Below are positions 1-6,894 of a stretch of 64,000 bases of DNA, one piece after another. The position numbers and the translations under genes were made by a program. This stretch comes from Streptomyces sp. NBC_01016 (GTDB lineage: Bacteria > Actinomycetota > Actinomycetes > Streptomycetales > Streptomycetaceae). The notes beneath the pieces are model-generated. The model made no database searches. It had not been told where the DNA came from and saw nothing but the letters and a program-made list of their open reading frames with translations. Location: positions 806,001 to 870,000 of the forward strand of contig NZ_JAPEOQ010000001.1 of NCBI RefSeq assembly GCF_026341035.1, in the 5' to 3' direction. Within the stretch, counting starts at the first letter, position 1, and each line of letters opens with the position of its first letter.

Positions 1-391
1 CAGAGCCCCGAAGCGCCCAAGCAGCCGCCCACGGCCAAGGACATCGCGGCGGAGTTCCGCGCGAAGATCACGGGCCCTGACAGCACGTACGACCCGGGCG
101 ATCGGCTCCCCGCAGCTCGGACGCTCGCCAAGGAGCGACACGTGCAGCTCATGACGGTTCAGAGCGCGTACAGCCAGCTCCGTGACGAAGGGCTGGTCCT
201 CAGCCAACAGGGCCGCGGCACGTTCGTGCGCGATCCTGCCGCCCCCCCTCGGCACCCAGCCGGGAAGCAGTCCGGCGTATACCGCCTTGGCCGCCGAGCT
301 CAGCACGATTCACGACGCGCTCCGCGTACTCGGCGAGCGGTTGGATCGCCTTGAGCGGCTTGTCGGTAGCGAGAATCCACAGTCGCCGTGA
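1..391 (+). pseudogene. GntR-family transcriptional regulator, 5'-truncated by the window and frameshifted
   Basis: Reading from base 1 gives a short GntR winged-helix domain: the residues around GDRLPAARTLAKE and the wing motif QQGRGTFVRDP are characteristic. After about residue 80 the frame runs into arginine-rich nonsense and stops at 354. The next frame instead encodes a typical GntR C-terminal helix (ALAAELSTIHDALRVLGER) and stops at 391. The switch point is a run of seven C at about 243-249; one C fewer would fuse the two parts. It is therefore either a disabled gene, a phase-variable tract or a base-calling error. Small GntR regulators of this kind commonly control transfer or maintenance genes of Streptomyces integrative elements. 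Confidence 0.6.
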
Positions 392-546
392 GTTCGTCGG
401 TGCGCCTCAGTAGCCCTTCGACTGCACCGCGCGCCTGCCTCATGCTCGCTGTGATCAAAGCGAATTCGGCAGGGGACATGCCCGCCAGTTCGCTGCGCTG
501 CTCGTAGATCGCTGACATGCCAATGAGCATGTGGCCGGACACAACG

Positions 547-575
547 GAGGACCCGGACAGACTGTCCGGGTCCTC
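547..575. terminator. Strong hairpin between convergent GntR and flavoprotein genes
   Basis: A perfect 12-bp stem (547-558 with 564-575) has a 5-nt loop and a short T run on the + side. It lies between convergent genes and can terminate both. Its core CCCGGAC-N5-GTCCGGG recurs at 2527-2545, in front of the XRE operon. Confidence 0.65.
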
Positions 576-607
576 TTTCATTGCAGGTCAGGTGGGTTGA
601 CGACCCA

Positions 608-1171
608 TCATTTGTTTGCTGCGTCCACCGCGTCCAGCACCGCCCCCCACGGGAGGTCGCGGCCCGCCGGCGCCTCCCTCGGCTCGTACAGCGGCCACAC
701 GTCCGGGCTGTCGACGACGTGCACGCCACCGGACCGCAGAGCCTCGATGTGCTGCTTCCACGCCGGGTGGCGAGCGTGGGCTGCATTCACGCGCGGGAAG
801 ACAACAACCGGCAGCGAGAGCGTGCCGATGGCTTCACCCACCTGCGTCAGAGCCTGATTGTCCATCAGGCCCATGGCGAGCTTGGCCACCGTGTTGGCCG
901 ATGCAGGGGCGACCACGTAGCAGTCGACCGAAGGGTGAGGGCGAGTCTCGCCCGGTAGGCGCGGCTCGTCGCGGACGGGAAGGCCGGTCAACTTCTCCAG
1001 ACGCTCGAACTCGCCACTGATTCGCAGCCACTCACCGGCAGTTGGCGTGAGCGTCACGGCTACCTGCCACCCCCGCTCGATCGCGGGCTCTACGAGCCCG
1101 GTGCGCAGTGCCTCCACACCGCCCGCCGCCGATCCGACGACCCCGAGCACTCCACGCCTCACTGAACTCAC
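608..1171 (-). CDS. Flavoprotein (HFCD / phosphopantothenoylcysteine decarboxylase-like)
   Basis: This protein of about 187 residues has the homo-oligomeric flavin-containing Cys decarboxylase fold. It shows an N-terminal glycine-rich segment (GVLGVVGSAAGG) and the diagnostic PASANTVAKLAMGLMDNQAL segment near residues 88-107, which in the family binds FMN and the substrate. It lacks the CoaB half, so it is a stand-alone flavoprotein rather than CoaBC. The preferred start is GTG at 1171, which overlaps the stop of the upstream XRE gene as GTGA and has AGGG 7 nt upstream; GTG at 1186 is the alternative. Coupling to an XRE regulator suggests a cargo function that is co-regulated or modulates the regulator. 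The substrate is unknown. Confidence 0.8.
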   Translation of the reverse strand: MSSVRRGVLGVVGSAAGGVEALRTGLVEPAIERGWQVAVTLTPTAGEWLRISGEFERLEKLTGLPVRDEPRLPGETRPHPSVDCYVVAPASANTVAKLAMGLMDNQALTQVGEAIGTLSLPVVVFPRVNAAHARHPAWKQHIEALRSGGVHVVDSPDVWPLYEPREAPAGRDLPWGAVLDAVDAANK

Positions 1172-2403
1172 TGCACCGCCCTGCACCGTTGAGCCATCAC
1201 GAACACTTCGGACGAACGCGACCCGCTAGAAACGGGAGCCTGTTTGATCAGGTCCCGCAGCGTCTCGCGCACCCTGGGATTGTTCCGCACGAGCTGCGGA
1301 GACGTGCGCTCAGCCGTTCGCAGCTCTGTGAACGCCTCGTCGCCCTGCCCGGCCAGCGACAGGGCGCGCGCGTAGTCGATGCGATGGGAAACGCTGCGCT
1401 CCTGCGGCATGTGGTCGACGTTGATGTCACCGTTCGCGACGACGTACGAGACGTTGTCCAGGTCCAACTCGACGGAGAGTCGGTGCAGCAGCACGTTCGT
1501 GGGCCCGAAGCCGGTCTGCCAGTAGTTCTCATCCGCCCCGAGGTCCTCGGCGAGCTGCTCGGCACGGTCCAACAGGCTTGCCGCCGTGGGTCGGTCTTGG
1601 TGACGAGCAGCCGCTACGGCGGCGCGCAGGTGAATCATGCCCAGCAGGCTCAGTGCTGCCGGATCGCTCTCCGTGACCTGCGACGAAAGCCACGCTGCGG
1701 CGGTGTTGCCCAGTTCGAGGGCATCGTCGTACCGCCCATTGGAGAGGAGGGCGTGCGTGCCCGAACGCGCGGCTGACGCCAGCACGAGCGGGTTGTCCGA
1801 CTCGTCAGCGGCTCGCATCGCACGCTCGGCAGCAAGCCATGAGATGTCTGACTCACCGATCTTTGCGAGCGTCGTCGCTGCGAGGTGGTGCGTACGCGCG
1901 GATACTGCCCAGCAGTCGCCGCGATCCTCACCGCGCCGGGCCGCTCGTTCCTCCAGCTCCTGCGCGGTCTGTAGAAGCGCCGGCAGGGCCGTGATGACGC
2001 TACCGAGCCGCCCTCCCTGGTAGTCGTTCCACGCCTGCTCGACACGTACTGCCACGGGAGCGGGAGTCGGGAGCTGCGTCTCGGCTTCGGGGCCAAAGAG
2101 TAGGCGCGAGAGCCGCCGCGGGCTCATGAGGGCGTCGCGCACAGCGGGTACGTCGTCTTGCTGCCGCTCGTCTTCCACGAGCACGGTCTGCCCGAGCAGG
2201 TCCCCAAGCGGAACGCGCATGATGCGAGCCAGCTCGGCGAGCATGTCGATCCGAGGAGGCTTTCGCTCTCCCCGTTCGATCTTCGCCAACCAGTCGGTGC
2301 TTCGGCCGACAAGCCCGGCCAAGACTTCTTGCGTGTGGCCACGACGCCTGCGGTAGAACGCGATCCGCTCGCCGATGCTGAGGTGATCTCCGAGACCACG
2401 CAT
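1168..2403 (-). CDS. XRE-family helix-turn-helix regulator with TPR-like C-terminal region
   Basis: The protein has 411 residues. The HTH occupies roughly residues 9-68 (SIGERIAFYRRRRGHTQEVLAGLVGRS..., followed by the WLAKIERGERKPP recognition and turn region). A long alanine-rich helical region follows and looks like degenerate TPR repeats, the arrangement of Streptomyces XRE regulators that sense a peptide or small molecule. ATG 2403 is chosen because AGGAGG lies 9 nt upstream; the frame stays open to 2577 but without HTH-like sequence. It is translationally coupled to the flavoprotein. A palindrome at 2527-2545 in its promoter region is a candidate autoregulatory site. Confidence 0.88.
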   Translation of the reverse strand: MRGLGDHLSIGERIAFYRRRRGHTQEVLAGLVGRSTDWLAKIERGERKPPRIDMLAELARIMRVPLGDLLGQTVLVEDERQQDDVPAVRDALMSPRRLSRLLFGPEAETQLPTPAPVAVRVEQAWNDYQGGRLGSVITALPALLQTAQELEERAARRGEDRGDCWAVSARTHHLAATTLAKIGESDISWLAAERAMRAADESDNPLVLASAARSGTHALLSNGRYDDALELGNTAAAWLSSQVTESDPAALSLLGMIHLRAAVAAARHQDRPTAASLLDRAEQLAEDLGADENYWQTGFGPTNVLLHRLSVELDLDNVSYVVANGDINVDHMPQERSVSHRIDYARALSLAGQGDEAFTELRTAERTSPQLVRNNPRVRETLRDLIKQAPVSSGSRSSEVFVMAQRCRAVQ

Positions 2404-2526
2404 TGTCTGCTGCCTCCTGCTGCTCGAAGGGGCGTGCTTCACGGTACAGAGGCGTCTCCCTGGCTGGTAGACGACCTTGGTCCGCACTGTTGCTGCTACG
2501 AGAGTCGGGCAGTCTGGGGCCCGGAG

Positions 2527-2545
2527 CCCGGACGAACTGTCCGGG
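2527..2545. promoter_or_regulatory. Palindrome CCCGGAC-N5-GTCCGGG upstream of the XRE operon
   Basis: A perfect 7-bp inverted repeat with a 5-nt spacer lies in the intergenic region between the minus-strand XRE gene and the plus-strand DUF6233 gene. The same core with a similar spacer is in the hairpin at 547-575. It could be an operator or a small hairpin. Confidence 0.4.
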
Positions 2546-2653
2546 TATCCCAGGCACGTTCTCGGCGTCCGTGGCACCCCGCGCTGAGTGGCGACGCGCT
2601 TCGGTGGTGCGCGCCCTTCCGCCAGGGCTCCCAGACACGGCCTACACCGTCGT

Positions 2654-2666
2654 TAAAATCGAAAAC
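2654..2666 (+). promoter_or_regulatory. -10 element placing the DUF6233 gene on a leaderless mRNA
   Basis: TAAAAT at 2654-2659 is followed by exactly 7 nt and then the ATG at 2667, and no Shine-Dalgarno is present. The predicted transcription start coincides with the start codon. The -35 region is weak. Confidence 0.55.
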
Positions 2667-3038
2667 ATGTCCGAATCGAGCTTGATGGAGCGTATCGAGA
2701 AGCACCGCGCGGTCGTGGCCTGGCTGGAGTACCAGCTCGGGCAGGAGCGGGCCACGATCCGGCGCCTTGAAGGCGAAGCCGTCGAGCAGGAGCGCCGGCG
2801 CAAGGTCGCCTGGAAGGAATCCCGCTTCACGGTGCAGGAGCCGCTCCACGAGGAGGCGCCGTACGTGATCCACCGGGGCGGTTGCATGAAGCATCCCAAC
2901 CCGCTCGATCACTACGAGGCGCCCGACCTGGTGATGATGATGCGCGGCAAGAACGCCTCACCCTGCCCGACCTGCAACCCGATGCCGGGGCTGCGTGGCA
3001 CGTGGATACCCACACCAGACTTCGGCGAGGACGCCTGA
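2667..3038 (+). CDS. DUF6233-like small protein with Cys motifs
   Basis: The protein has 123 residues. The N-terminal half is charged and predicted helical or coiled-coil (RATIRRLEGEAVEQERRRK). The C-terminal half carries a Y-V-I-H-R-G-G-C motif (Cys73) and a CPTC pair (Cys100/Cys103), the pattern I associate with DUF6233 proteins of Streptomyces plasmids and integrative elements. The cysteines and nearby histidines suggest metal binding. The start is fixed by the -10 element just upstream, implying leaderless translation. The gene is transcribed away from the XRE gene. The molecular role is unknown; the family assignment is from memory of the motif. Confidence 0.7.
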   Translation: MSESSLMERIEKHRAVVAWLEYQLGQERATIRRLEGEAVEQERRRKVAWKESRFTVQEPLHEEAPYVIHRGGCMKHPNPLDHYEAPDLVMMMRGKNASPCPTCNPMPGLRGTWIPTPDFGEDA

Positions 3039-3083
3039 ATGCACCGCCGTAACCCGGCGGTCGCATGCCGCGCGGGCTCGGGG

Positions 3084-3194
3084 CTACGCGTTGCCGCGCT
3101 TGCGCCTCGCCTCGACCTTCGCCAAGCACACATCGCACAGCGGGCTCGACGGCCCCCTGGCGACGTACCCCATCCGGAAGCCGTCCGGCCTCAT
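3084..3194 (-). CDS. Possible 36-residue protein with a CxxC motif
   Basis: On the minus strand, ATG 3194 opens a short frame with a protein-like composition (RPDGFRMGYVARGPSSP, then LCDVCLAKVEARRKR). A stop lies only twelve codons upstream, so it cannot be much longer. The single CxxC and basic tail resemble tiny zinc-ribbon-like proteins of mobile elements. There is no clear ribosome binding site and no neighbour to support it, so this is a weak call. Confidence 0.25.
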   Translation of the reverse strand: MRPDGFRMGYVARGPSSPLCDVCLAKVEARRKRGNA

Positions 3195-3438
3195 GGCGTA
3201 GAGGAAATGCGCGGGGCTGAATGCATCTCAGCGGCTTTCGAGGAGGAAGGTAGGAGTGGGTAGTACCAGCCGCGACGAGTTCCCCTCCACGGCCGGTCCC
3301 CGCCTTGACCGTGGCCCTGATGCCACGGGAGGCATCGATACCCCGGGAACTCAGGCCGACAGATTCGGCGCCACCGACTCAACCGAGGTCTTCCAAGACC
3401 TCAGATGCGCCGTGCAGTGGCGGGAGGCATGAAAAGCC

Positions 3439-3474
3439 CCCCGGTTGCCGCCGCGGATGCGGCAGCAACCGGGG
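3439..3474. terminator. Stem-loop with CCCCGGTT/AACCGGGG arms
   Basis: The outer 8-bp stem (3439-3446 with 3467-3474) continues into a GCCGC/GCGGC inner stem with a short bulge. It lies in the non-coding stretch 3195-3801, where no convincing gene is seen. Confidence 0.5.
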
Positions 3475-3586
3475 ACGCGCGGGACCGGGACTCCCCGGCG
3501 GTCCCTGCGCGAGGTGCCCTCTTAAGCGTGAAGGCGAGGCTGCGGGAGTTTGCCTCACCGGCTGGTCACGTAGCGGAGGGCAGAGG

Positions 3587-3618
3587 CTGGGGCCGCGTTG
3601 TCGGTGACGCGGCTCCAG
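3587..3618. repeat. Hairpin element, copy 1 (related to 6228-6263)
   Basis: An 11-bp stem (3587-3597 with 3608-3618, one G-T pair) is preceded by GGAGGGCAGAGG. The upstream GGAGGGCAG, the flanking CTGG...CCAG arms and the TCGG(T/C)GACGCG loop/3' side recur at 6215-6265. It is a recurrent non-coding element of unknown role. Confidence 0.4.
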
Positions 3619-3801
3619 CTGGCGGGGCTGGGTACCTTGGCGTGGAGCCCAACTCCCCTTCATTTGATGAGAGTAGACCGGTCACAGGGTGATCGGAAGC
3701 GCTTGTGGTCCGCTTCCTGCAGGGTCGTCCCCGGGTGGGGCGCAGCCGCTGTGGGGTGGCTCGTTGGGACTCACAGTGATGGTCAGGCGTACCGTCGAGG
3801 T

Positions 3802-4056
3802 GTGGACTACAACAGACAGGCGAGGCTTGCTTCGCAAGAACGAGTCGCCTATGCCGAGAAGTGCGCGGCTCGATGCCTTGCCGAGTCCGAGAAGCACACG
3901 GCCGCCGCAGAAGCCAGCAACCCGGCTTTCCATACCAGCATGAGCGTTCTGTACCGCGGCATGGTTGAGGTACATCGATCAACAGCGAAGCGGCAACGAA
4001 GCACCGCCGCTCTCCTGCACAGCCCTCAGGCCCACGAGCGCCACCCACGCCCCTGA
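3802..4056 (+). CDS. Small helical hypothetical protein
   Basis: This frame encodes 84 residues starting MDYNRQARLASQERVAYAEK. It is rich in Ala, Glu, Arg and Ser and probably forms long helices, with two adjacent-region Cys (CAARC). It resembles short hypotheticals I have seen in Streptomyces integrative elements, but I know no function. GTG 3802 is the likely start. There is no good Shine-Dalgarno, but TACCGT at 3790-3795 ends 6 nt before the GTG, so it may be leaderless like the DUF6233 gene. It is the last gene before the att site. Confidence 0.5.
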   Translation: MDYNRQARLASQERVAYAEKCAARCLAESEKHTAAAEASNPAFHTSMSVLYRGMVEVHRSTAKRQRSTAALLHSPQAHERHPRP

Positions 4057-4222
4057 GAGCGCCGAACAAGCCCTTGGCGCATCCCACTGTCTCGCGCCGG
4101 GAGAAACCTGGGAGAAGATCTTCTCCCGCTCCCCCTCGGTGACCCATCGATACCAACTCACACCAACGCCCTGACCTGCGCAGATAGAACTCAGGGCAGC
4201 TATCGATCTTGCCGGGACCTTA

Positions 4223-4265
4223 TTCGGGACGAAGAGGTCGTGGGTTCAAATCCCGCCACCCCGAC
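4223..4265 (+). other. attachment site: 3' fragment of tRNA-Pro(CGG)
   Basis: The 43 bases begin at the anticodon loop (TTCGGGA, anticodon CGG). They continue with the 3' anticodon stem CGAAG, the variable loop, the complete T-arm (GTGGG-TTCAAAT-CCCGC), the acceptor strand CACCCCG and the discriminator base. The sequence 5' of it (ending ...GGGACCTTA) does not resemble a tRNA 5' half, so this is not a gene. It is the duplicated 3' end left when an element integrates into a tRNA. Confidence 0.85.
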
Positions 4266-4282
4266 AGCCGAAACACCAGGTC

Positions 4283-4314
4283 AGGCCCGGTACTGAGAAA
4301 TCAGTACCGGGCCT
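4283..4314 (+). terminator. Terminator of the interrupted tRNA-Pro locus
   Basis: A perfect 14-bp stem (4283-4296 with 4301-4314) has a GAAA tetraloop and TGTTCT behind it. It begins 18 nt after the tRNA 3' fragment, as expected for the original tRNA terminator now separated from its gene by the element. Confidence 0.8.
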
Positions 4315-4348
4315 GTTCTGCGTTTGGCCTCACGGGTTGATCAGCAGG

Positions 4349-4762
4349 TCAGGCGGGGTGCCGGAGGGTGTCGACGCCCGATGCCCCCGCCATGATCGGT
4401 TCCGCCTCCTCCTCGGTCGTGTCCGGTGGTACGACGAGCAGGTCCCAGCGTCCGTGGCCGGGGGCGACGAGGACGACGGTGTGCAAGGGAGTGGCCGCCA
4501 GGCTCCTGCGCAGACGGACGACCTGGTCGGCGACGAGCATGCGGCCCGGTGTGGCCGGCCACGCTGCCCCGTTGAACAGGACGCTGCTGATGTGGCCCCA
4601 GGTCCGGGGCAACCCCGCGAGCAGCGTGGGGAGTTCGGCGAGCAGGTCGTAGGAGTGCGGCCACCAGGCCCCGTCGATGGCTCGGGGACCACCGGCGTGC
4701 GGGGCCAGACGCAGGCGCAGCAGGGGCTGGGAGGGGGGCGGAAGGTGCGGTGCGAGGGTCAT
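4349..4762 (-). CDS. DUF5994 family protein (copy 1)
   Basis: The protein has 137 residues. The family signature is visible: LRLAP near the N-terminus, DGAWWPHSYDLLAELPTLL, the central ...AWPATPGRMLVADQVVRL... block, and the C-terminal APGHGRWDLLVVPPDT. It lies 54 nt downstream of the acyl-CoA desaturase gene on the same strand, so the two are probably cotranscribed. A second member is encoded at 9589-10065 beside another desaturase operon. The biochemical role of DUF5994 is not known to me; the repeated pairing with desaturases suggests a role in lipid or membrane stress. There is no signal peptide or membrane segment, so it should be cytoplasmic. Confidence 0.8.
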   Translation of the reverse strand: MTLAPHLPPPSQPLLRLRLAPHAGGPRAIDGAWWPHSYDLLAELPTLLAGLPRTWGHISSVLFNGAAWPATPGRMLVADQVVRLRRSLAATPLHTVVLVAPGHGRWDLLVVPPDTTEEEAEPIMAGASGVDTLRHPA

Positions 4763-4816
4763 CAGGGGTGACTCCTGCCGGCTGCGTGCGCGGGTGAGTG
4801 GGTGACGGGGCGGGCG

Positions 4817-5815
4817 TCAGATGCGGCGGGCGGCGACGCGGTCCGGCGTCGGCCAGCGCACGTCGTGTGCGAGGCCGAGGCGTTCGAGGAGCCGGATGAC
4901 CGCGGCCGACGGGTCGAGCTGGCCGCGCTCCACCCCGTGCCGGGCGCTGGTCGGGTCGGCGTGGTGGAGGTTGTGCCAGCTCTCGCCGAAGGAGAGCAGG
5001 GCGAGCGGCCACAGGTTGGTGGCCCGGTCGTGGCGGCGGGTACGGAACGGGCGCTCGCCGATCATGTGGCACAGCGAGTTCACGCTCCACGTGACGTGGT
5101 GGAGCAGCGCGATGCGGACGAGCCCCGCCCACAGCAGGCCGGTCACGGCGTGCAGCCAGGTGCCGCCGATCGCCCAGCCGAGGCCGAACGGCAGGGCGAG
5201 CGTGACCAGACACAGGAACGGGAAGGCGCGGGAGACCCCGCGGATGTCGCGGTCGGCCAGCAGGTCGGGGGCGTAACGCTCCGGCTCCGTACGGTCGTTG
5301 CGGAACAGCCAGCCGATGTGAGCGTGCAGCAGACCGCGCAACTGGCCGCGCAGGTGGGTGCCGTACCGGTACGGGGAGTGCGGATCGCCGGGGCGGTCGG
5401 TGAAGGCGTGGTGGCGGCGGTGCGTGGCGACCCAGCCGACGACGTCGCCCTGGAAGCTCATCGAACCGGCCACCGTGAGGGCGATGCGCACGGGGCGGAC
5501 GGCCCGGTAGCTGCCGTGGGTGAGCCCGCGGTGGAAGCCGACGGTGACTCCGAGGCCCGTGAGCACGTACAGGGCGAGCCCGAGAACGATGTCCGTGGGA
5601 TGGATCAGCCGCCCCCACAGCAGCCATCCGGCGAGGCCGAGCCCCACGAACGGCAGCACCACGATCGCCGCTGTCACCGTCACGTACAGACGCTCTCCGC
5701 CACCCCGATCATGCGGCGAACCATCGCGTGGGAACGGCGAGTTGCCGTCGTAGGGTGCGGGCGGCGCGGCGTCCGGCAAGCGGGCGAGTGTGTGCGCGGC
5801 GGGCTCCGGGGACAT
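4817..5815 (-). CDS. Acyl-CoA (stearoyl-CoA type delta-9) fatty acid desaturase
   Basis: This 332-residue membrane di-iron desaturase has the three histidine boxes in canonical order: HRGLTH (about 95-100), HRRHH (about 133-137) and HNLHH in the C-terminal third. Hydrophobic pairs lie before the first box and between boxes two and three. This makes it a plant/cyanobacterial/animal-type delta-9 desaturase that inserts a cis double bond in membrane fatty acids, using electrons from a ferredoxin or similar donor. ATG 5815 is chosen because GAGGAG lies 7 nt upstream; the frame is open further upstream without similarity. No fused cytochrome b5 is present, so the reductase encoded at 8043-9170 is a plausible partner. 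Confidence 0.92.
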   Translation of the reverse strand: MSPEPAAHTLARLPDAAPPAPYDGNSPFPRDGSPHDRGGGERLYVTVTAAIVVLPFVGLGLAGWLLWGRLIHPTDIVLGLALYVLTGLGVTVGFHRGLTHGSYRAVRPVRIALTVAGSMSFQGDVVGWVATHRRHHAFTDRPGDPHSPYRYGTHLRGQLRGLLHAHIGWLFRNDRTEPERYAPDLLADRDIRGVSRAFPFLCLVTLALPFGLGWAIGGTWLHAVTGLLWAGLVRIALLHHVTWSVNSLCHMIGERPFRTRRHDRATNLWPLALLSFGESWHNLHHADPTSARHGVERGQLDPSAAVIRLLERLGLAHDVRWPTPDRVAARRI

Positions 5816-6227
5816 GTGCGGGCTCCTCGACTGGTGAGCGGCGGCGCGGCCGGGGTCGAGGGCAGCCCCTGAGTGGGCGGTGGGGAAGGGGAGCATGGCG
5901 TTGCGCGGTGACCGGGCACCGCCATCCGAACGCCCCCCGCCTTCTTGCACCGTACTCCTGCGCGGCCGAAAACGGCCCCGGCGCCGCGCACGCGGCAGAT
6001 GCCATGAGGAGGAGCGATCGGCCCCCGCCGGGCGTAGGCTGAACACCGGGAATGCCTTCAAGTAGGCGTTGAATACGAGGACTTGGGACGGCCGCCGCCG
6101 ATCAAGCGACCGGGGGCGGCCGTCGGGCGCGAGGAGCAGTGGCTCCCCCATCCGCTCCTCGCGCGGGGCCCAACTGCGGCAGCGGGGCGCGGGAGTTCCC
6201 CGCTACGGACACGCAGGAGGGCAGGGG

Positions 6228-6263
6228 CTGGAGTCGCGCCTCGTCGGCGACGCGCGACTCCAG
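6228..6263. repeat. Hairpin element, copy 2 (related to 3587-3618)
   Basis: A perfect 12-bp stem CTGGAGTCGCGC/GCGCGACTCCAG (6228-6239 with 6252-6263) is preceded by GGAGGGCAGGGG. It shares layout and flanks with the element at 3587-3618. It may act as a terminator for the desaturase operon transcribed toward it from 6895, or be a small RNA. Confidence 0.45.
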
Positions 6264-6664
6264 CGGGCCCGGGACAAGTGCGCGCCGAAGTCGGGGCCGG
6301 CAGTCGGCCAGACGGAGCGTACTGCGGCCGTCACGCTGATCGGTAGGGCGCGCGGATCGGTGGGCCCGGGCCCCCGACCGGTTCGGGCCACCCCTGGTCG
6401 CGTCGTGCCCACCACAGGAAGCCGGAGTGCTCCGCACGTCCGGATGCCCTACTGGATTCGGCGCAGCCAGACTCATCCTGGTGACCGGTGTCGCCGCCCC
6501 ACCGGCGGGACTAGCGTGAATACGGCACTTAGCGCAGCCGCCGACAACAGCGCCGGCTTCCAGGTCCCCGGTCCCGGACCCCCAGCACTCCGGCCTCCGC
6601 CTTCGAGGAGGTCGGGTCGCGGTCCGTGATTCCGCGTCGCGACCTGACGTTCTCCTTGTGCTCC

Positions 6665-6760
6665 TTCCTGATCCGTTTCCTTCTTGATCCACCTCCTTCC
6701 TGATCCGTTTCCTTCTTGACCCCTTTCCCTCTTGATCCGTTTCCTCCCTGATCCGTCGTC
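6665..6760. repeat. Degenerate 16-bp tandem repeat, six units
   Basis: The consensus TTCCTGATCCGTTTCC is repeated in register at 6665, 6681, 6697, 6713, 6729 and 6745. Units 1 and 3 are identical and the others differ at 2-7 positions; a further diverged unit may precede. The pyrimidine-rich strand is unlike the surrounding GC-rich DNA. It lies downstream of the desaturase gene ending at 6895. Confidence 0.8.
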
Positions 6761-6894
6761 TTTGCGGGGCGGTCCTTCGCCCGCAAGGACGCGCCGGGTG
6801 TGTGTTGCCGACGCACAGGCCCGGCCTGCCCGCGCGCGTCGCACTTGTGCAGGGGGACACAGCGACGCCGCCGCGAGGGCCACCGCCGGTCCGG

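Larger units (their letters stand above)
1..4265. mobile_element. Right end of an integrated element in tRNA-Pro (AICE-like), truncated by the window start
   Basis: The stretch ends at a 43-nt copy of the 3' half of a tRNA-Pro gene, and the perfect hairpin terminator expected behind that tRNA follows at once. This is the classic scar of site-specific integration into a tRNA 3' end. The genes inside (GntR and XRE regulators, a flavoprotein, DUF6233, small hypotheticals) are typical cargo of actinomycete integrative elements, and the DNA is visibly less GC-rich than what follows. The integrase and the intact tRNA should lie left of the window. No transfer or replication gene is visible here, so calling it an AICE rather than another kind of island is inference. 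Confidence 0.7.
5816..6894. other. 1.08-kb non-coding interval between the two desaturase genes
   Basis: No frame here has protein-like composition: the open frames are Arg/Pro-rich shadows of high-GC DNA. It contains a hairpin at 6228-6263 and a degenerate 16-bp tandem array at 6665-6760. It is unusually long for a gap between co-oriented genes in this window. Confidence 0.6.

Noticed and set aside
550..557. GACCCGGA as a TraB-recognition (clt) site
   Set aside because: Only one copy per strand and it is part of a terminator stem; real clt loci have clusters of 8-mers beside a traB gene.
300..581. Minus-strand frame of 93 codons with partly protein-like sequence
   Set aside because: It is antisense to the GntR C-terminal helix, loses coding character after its first 55 codons, and covers the terminator hairpin.
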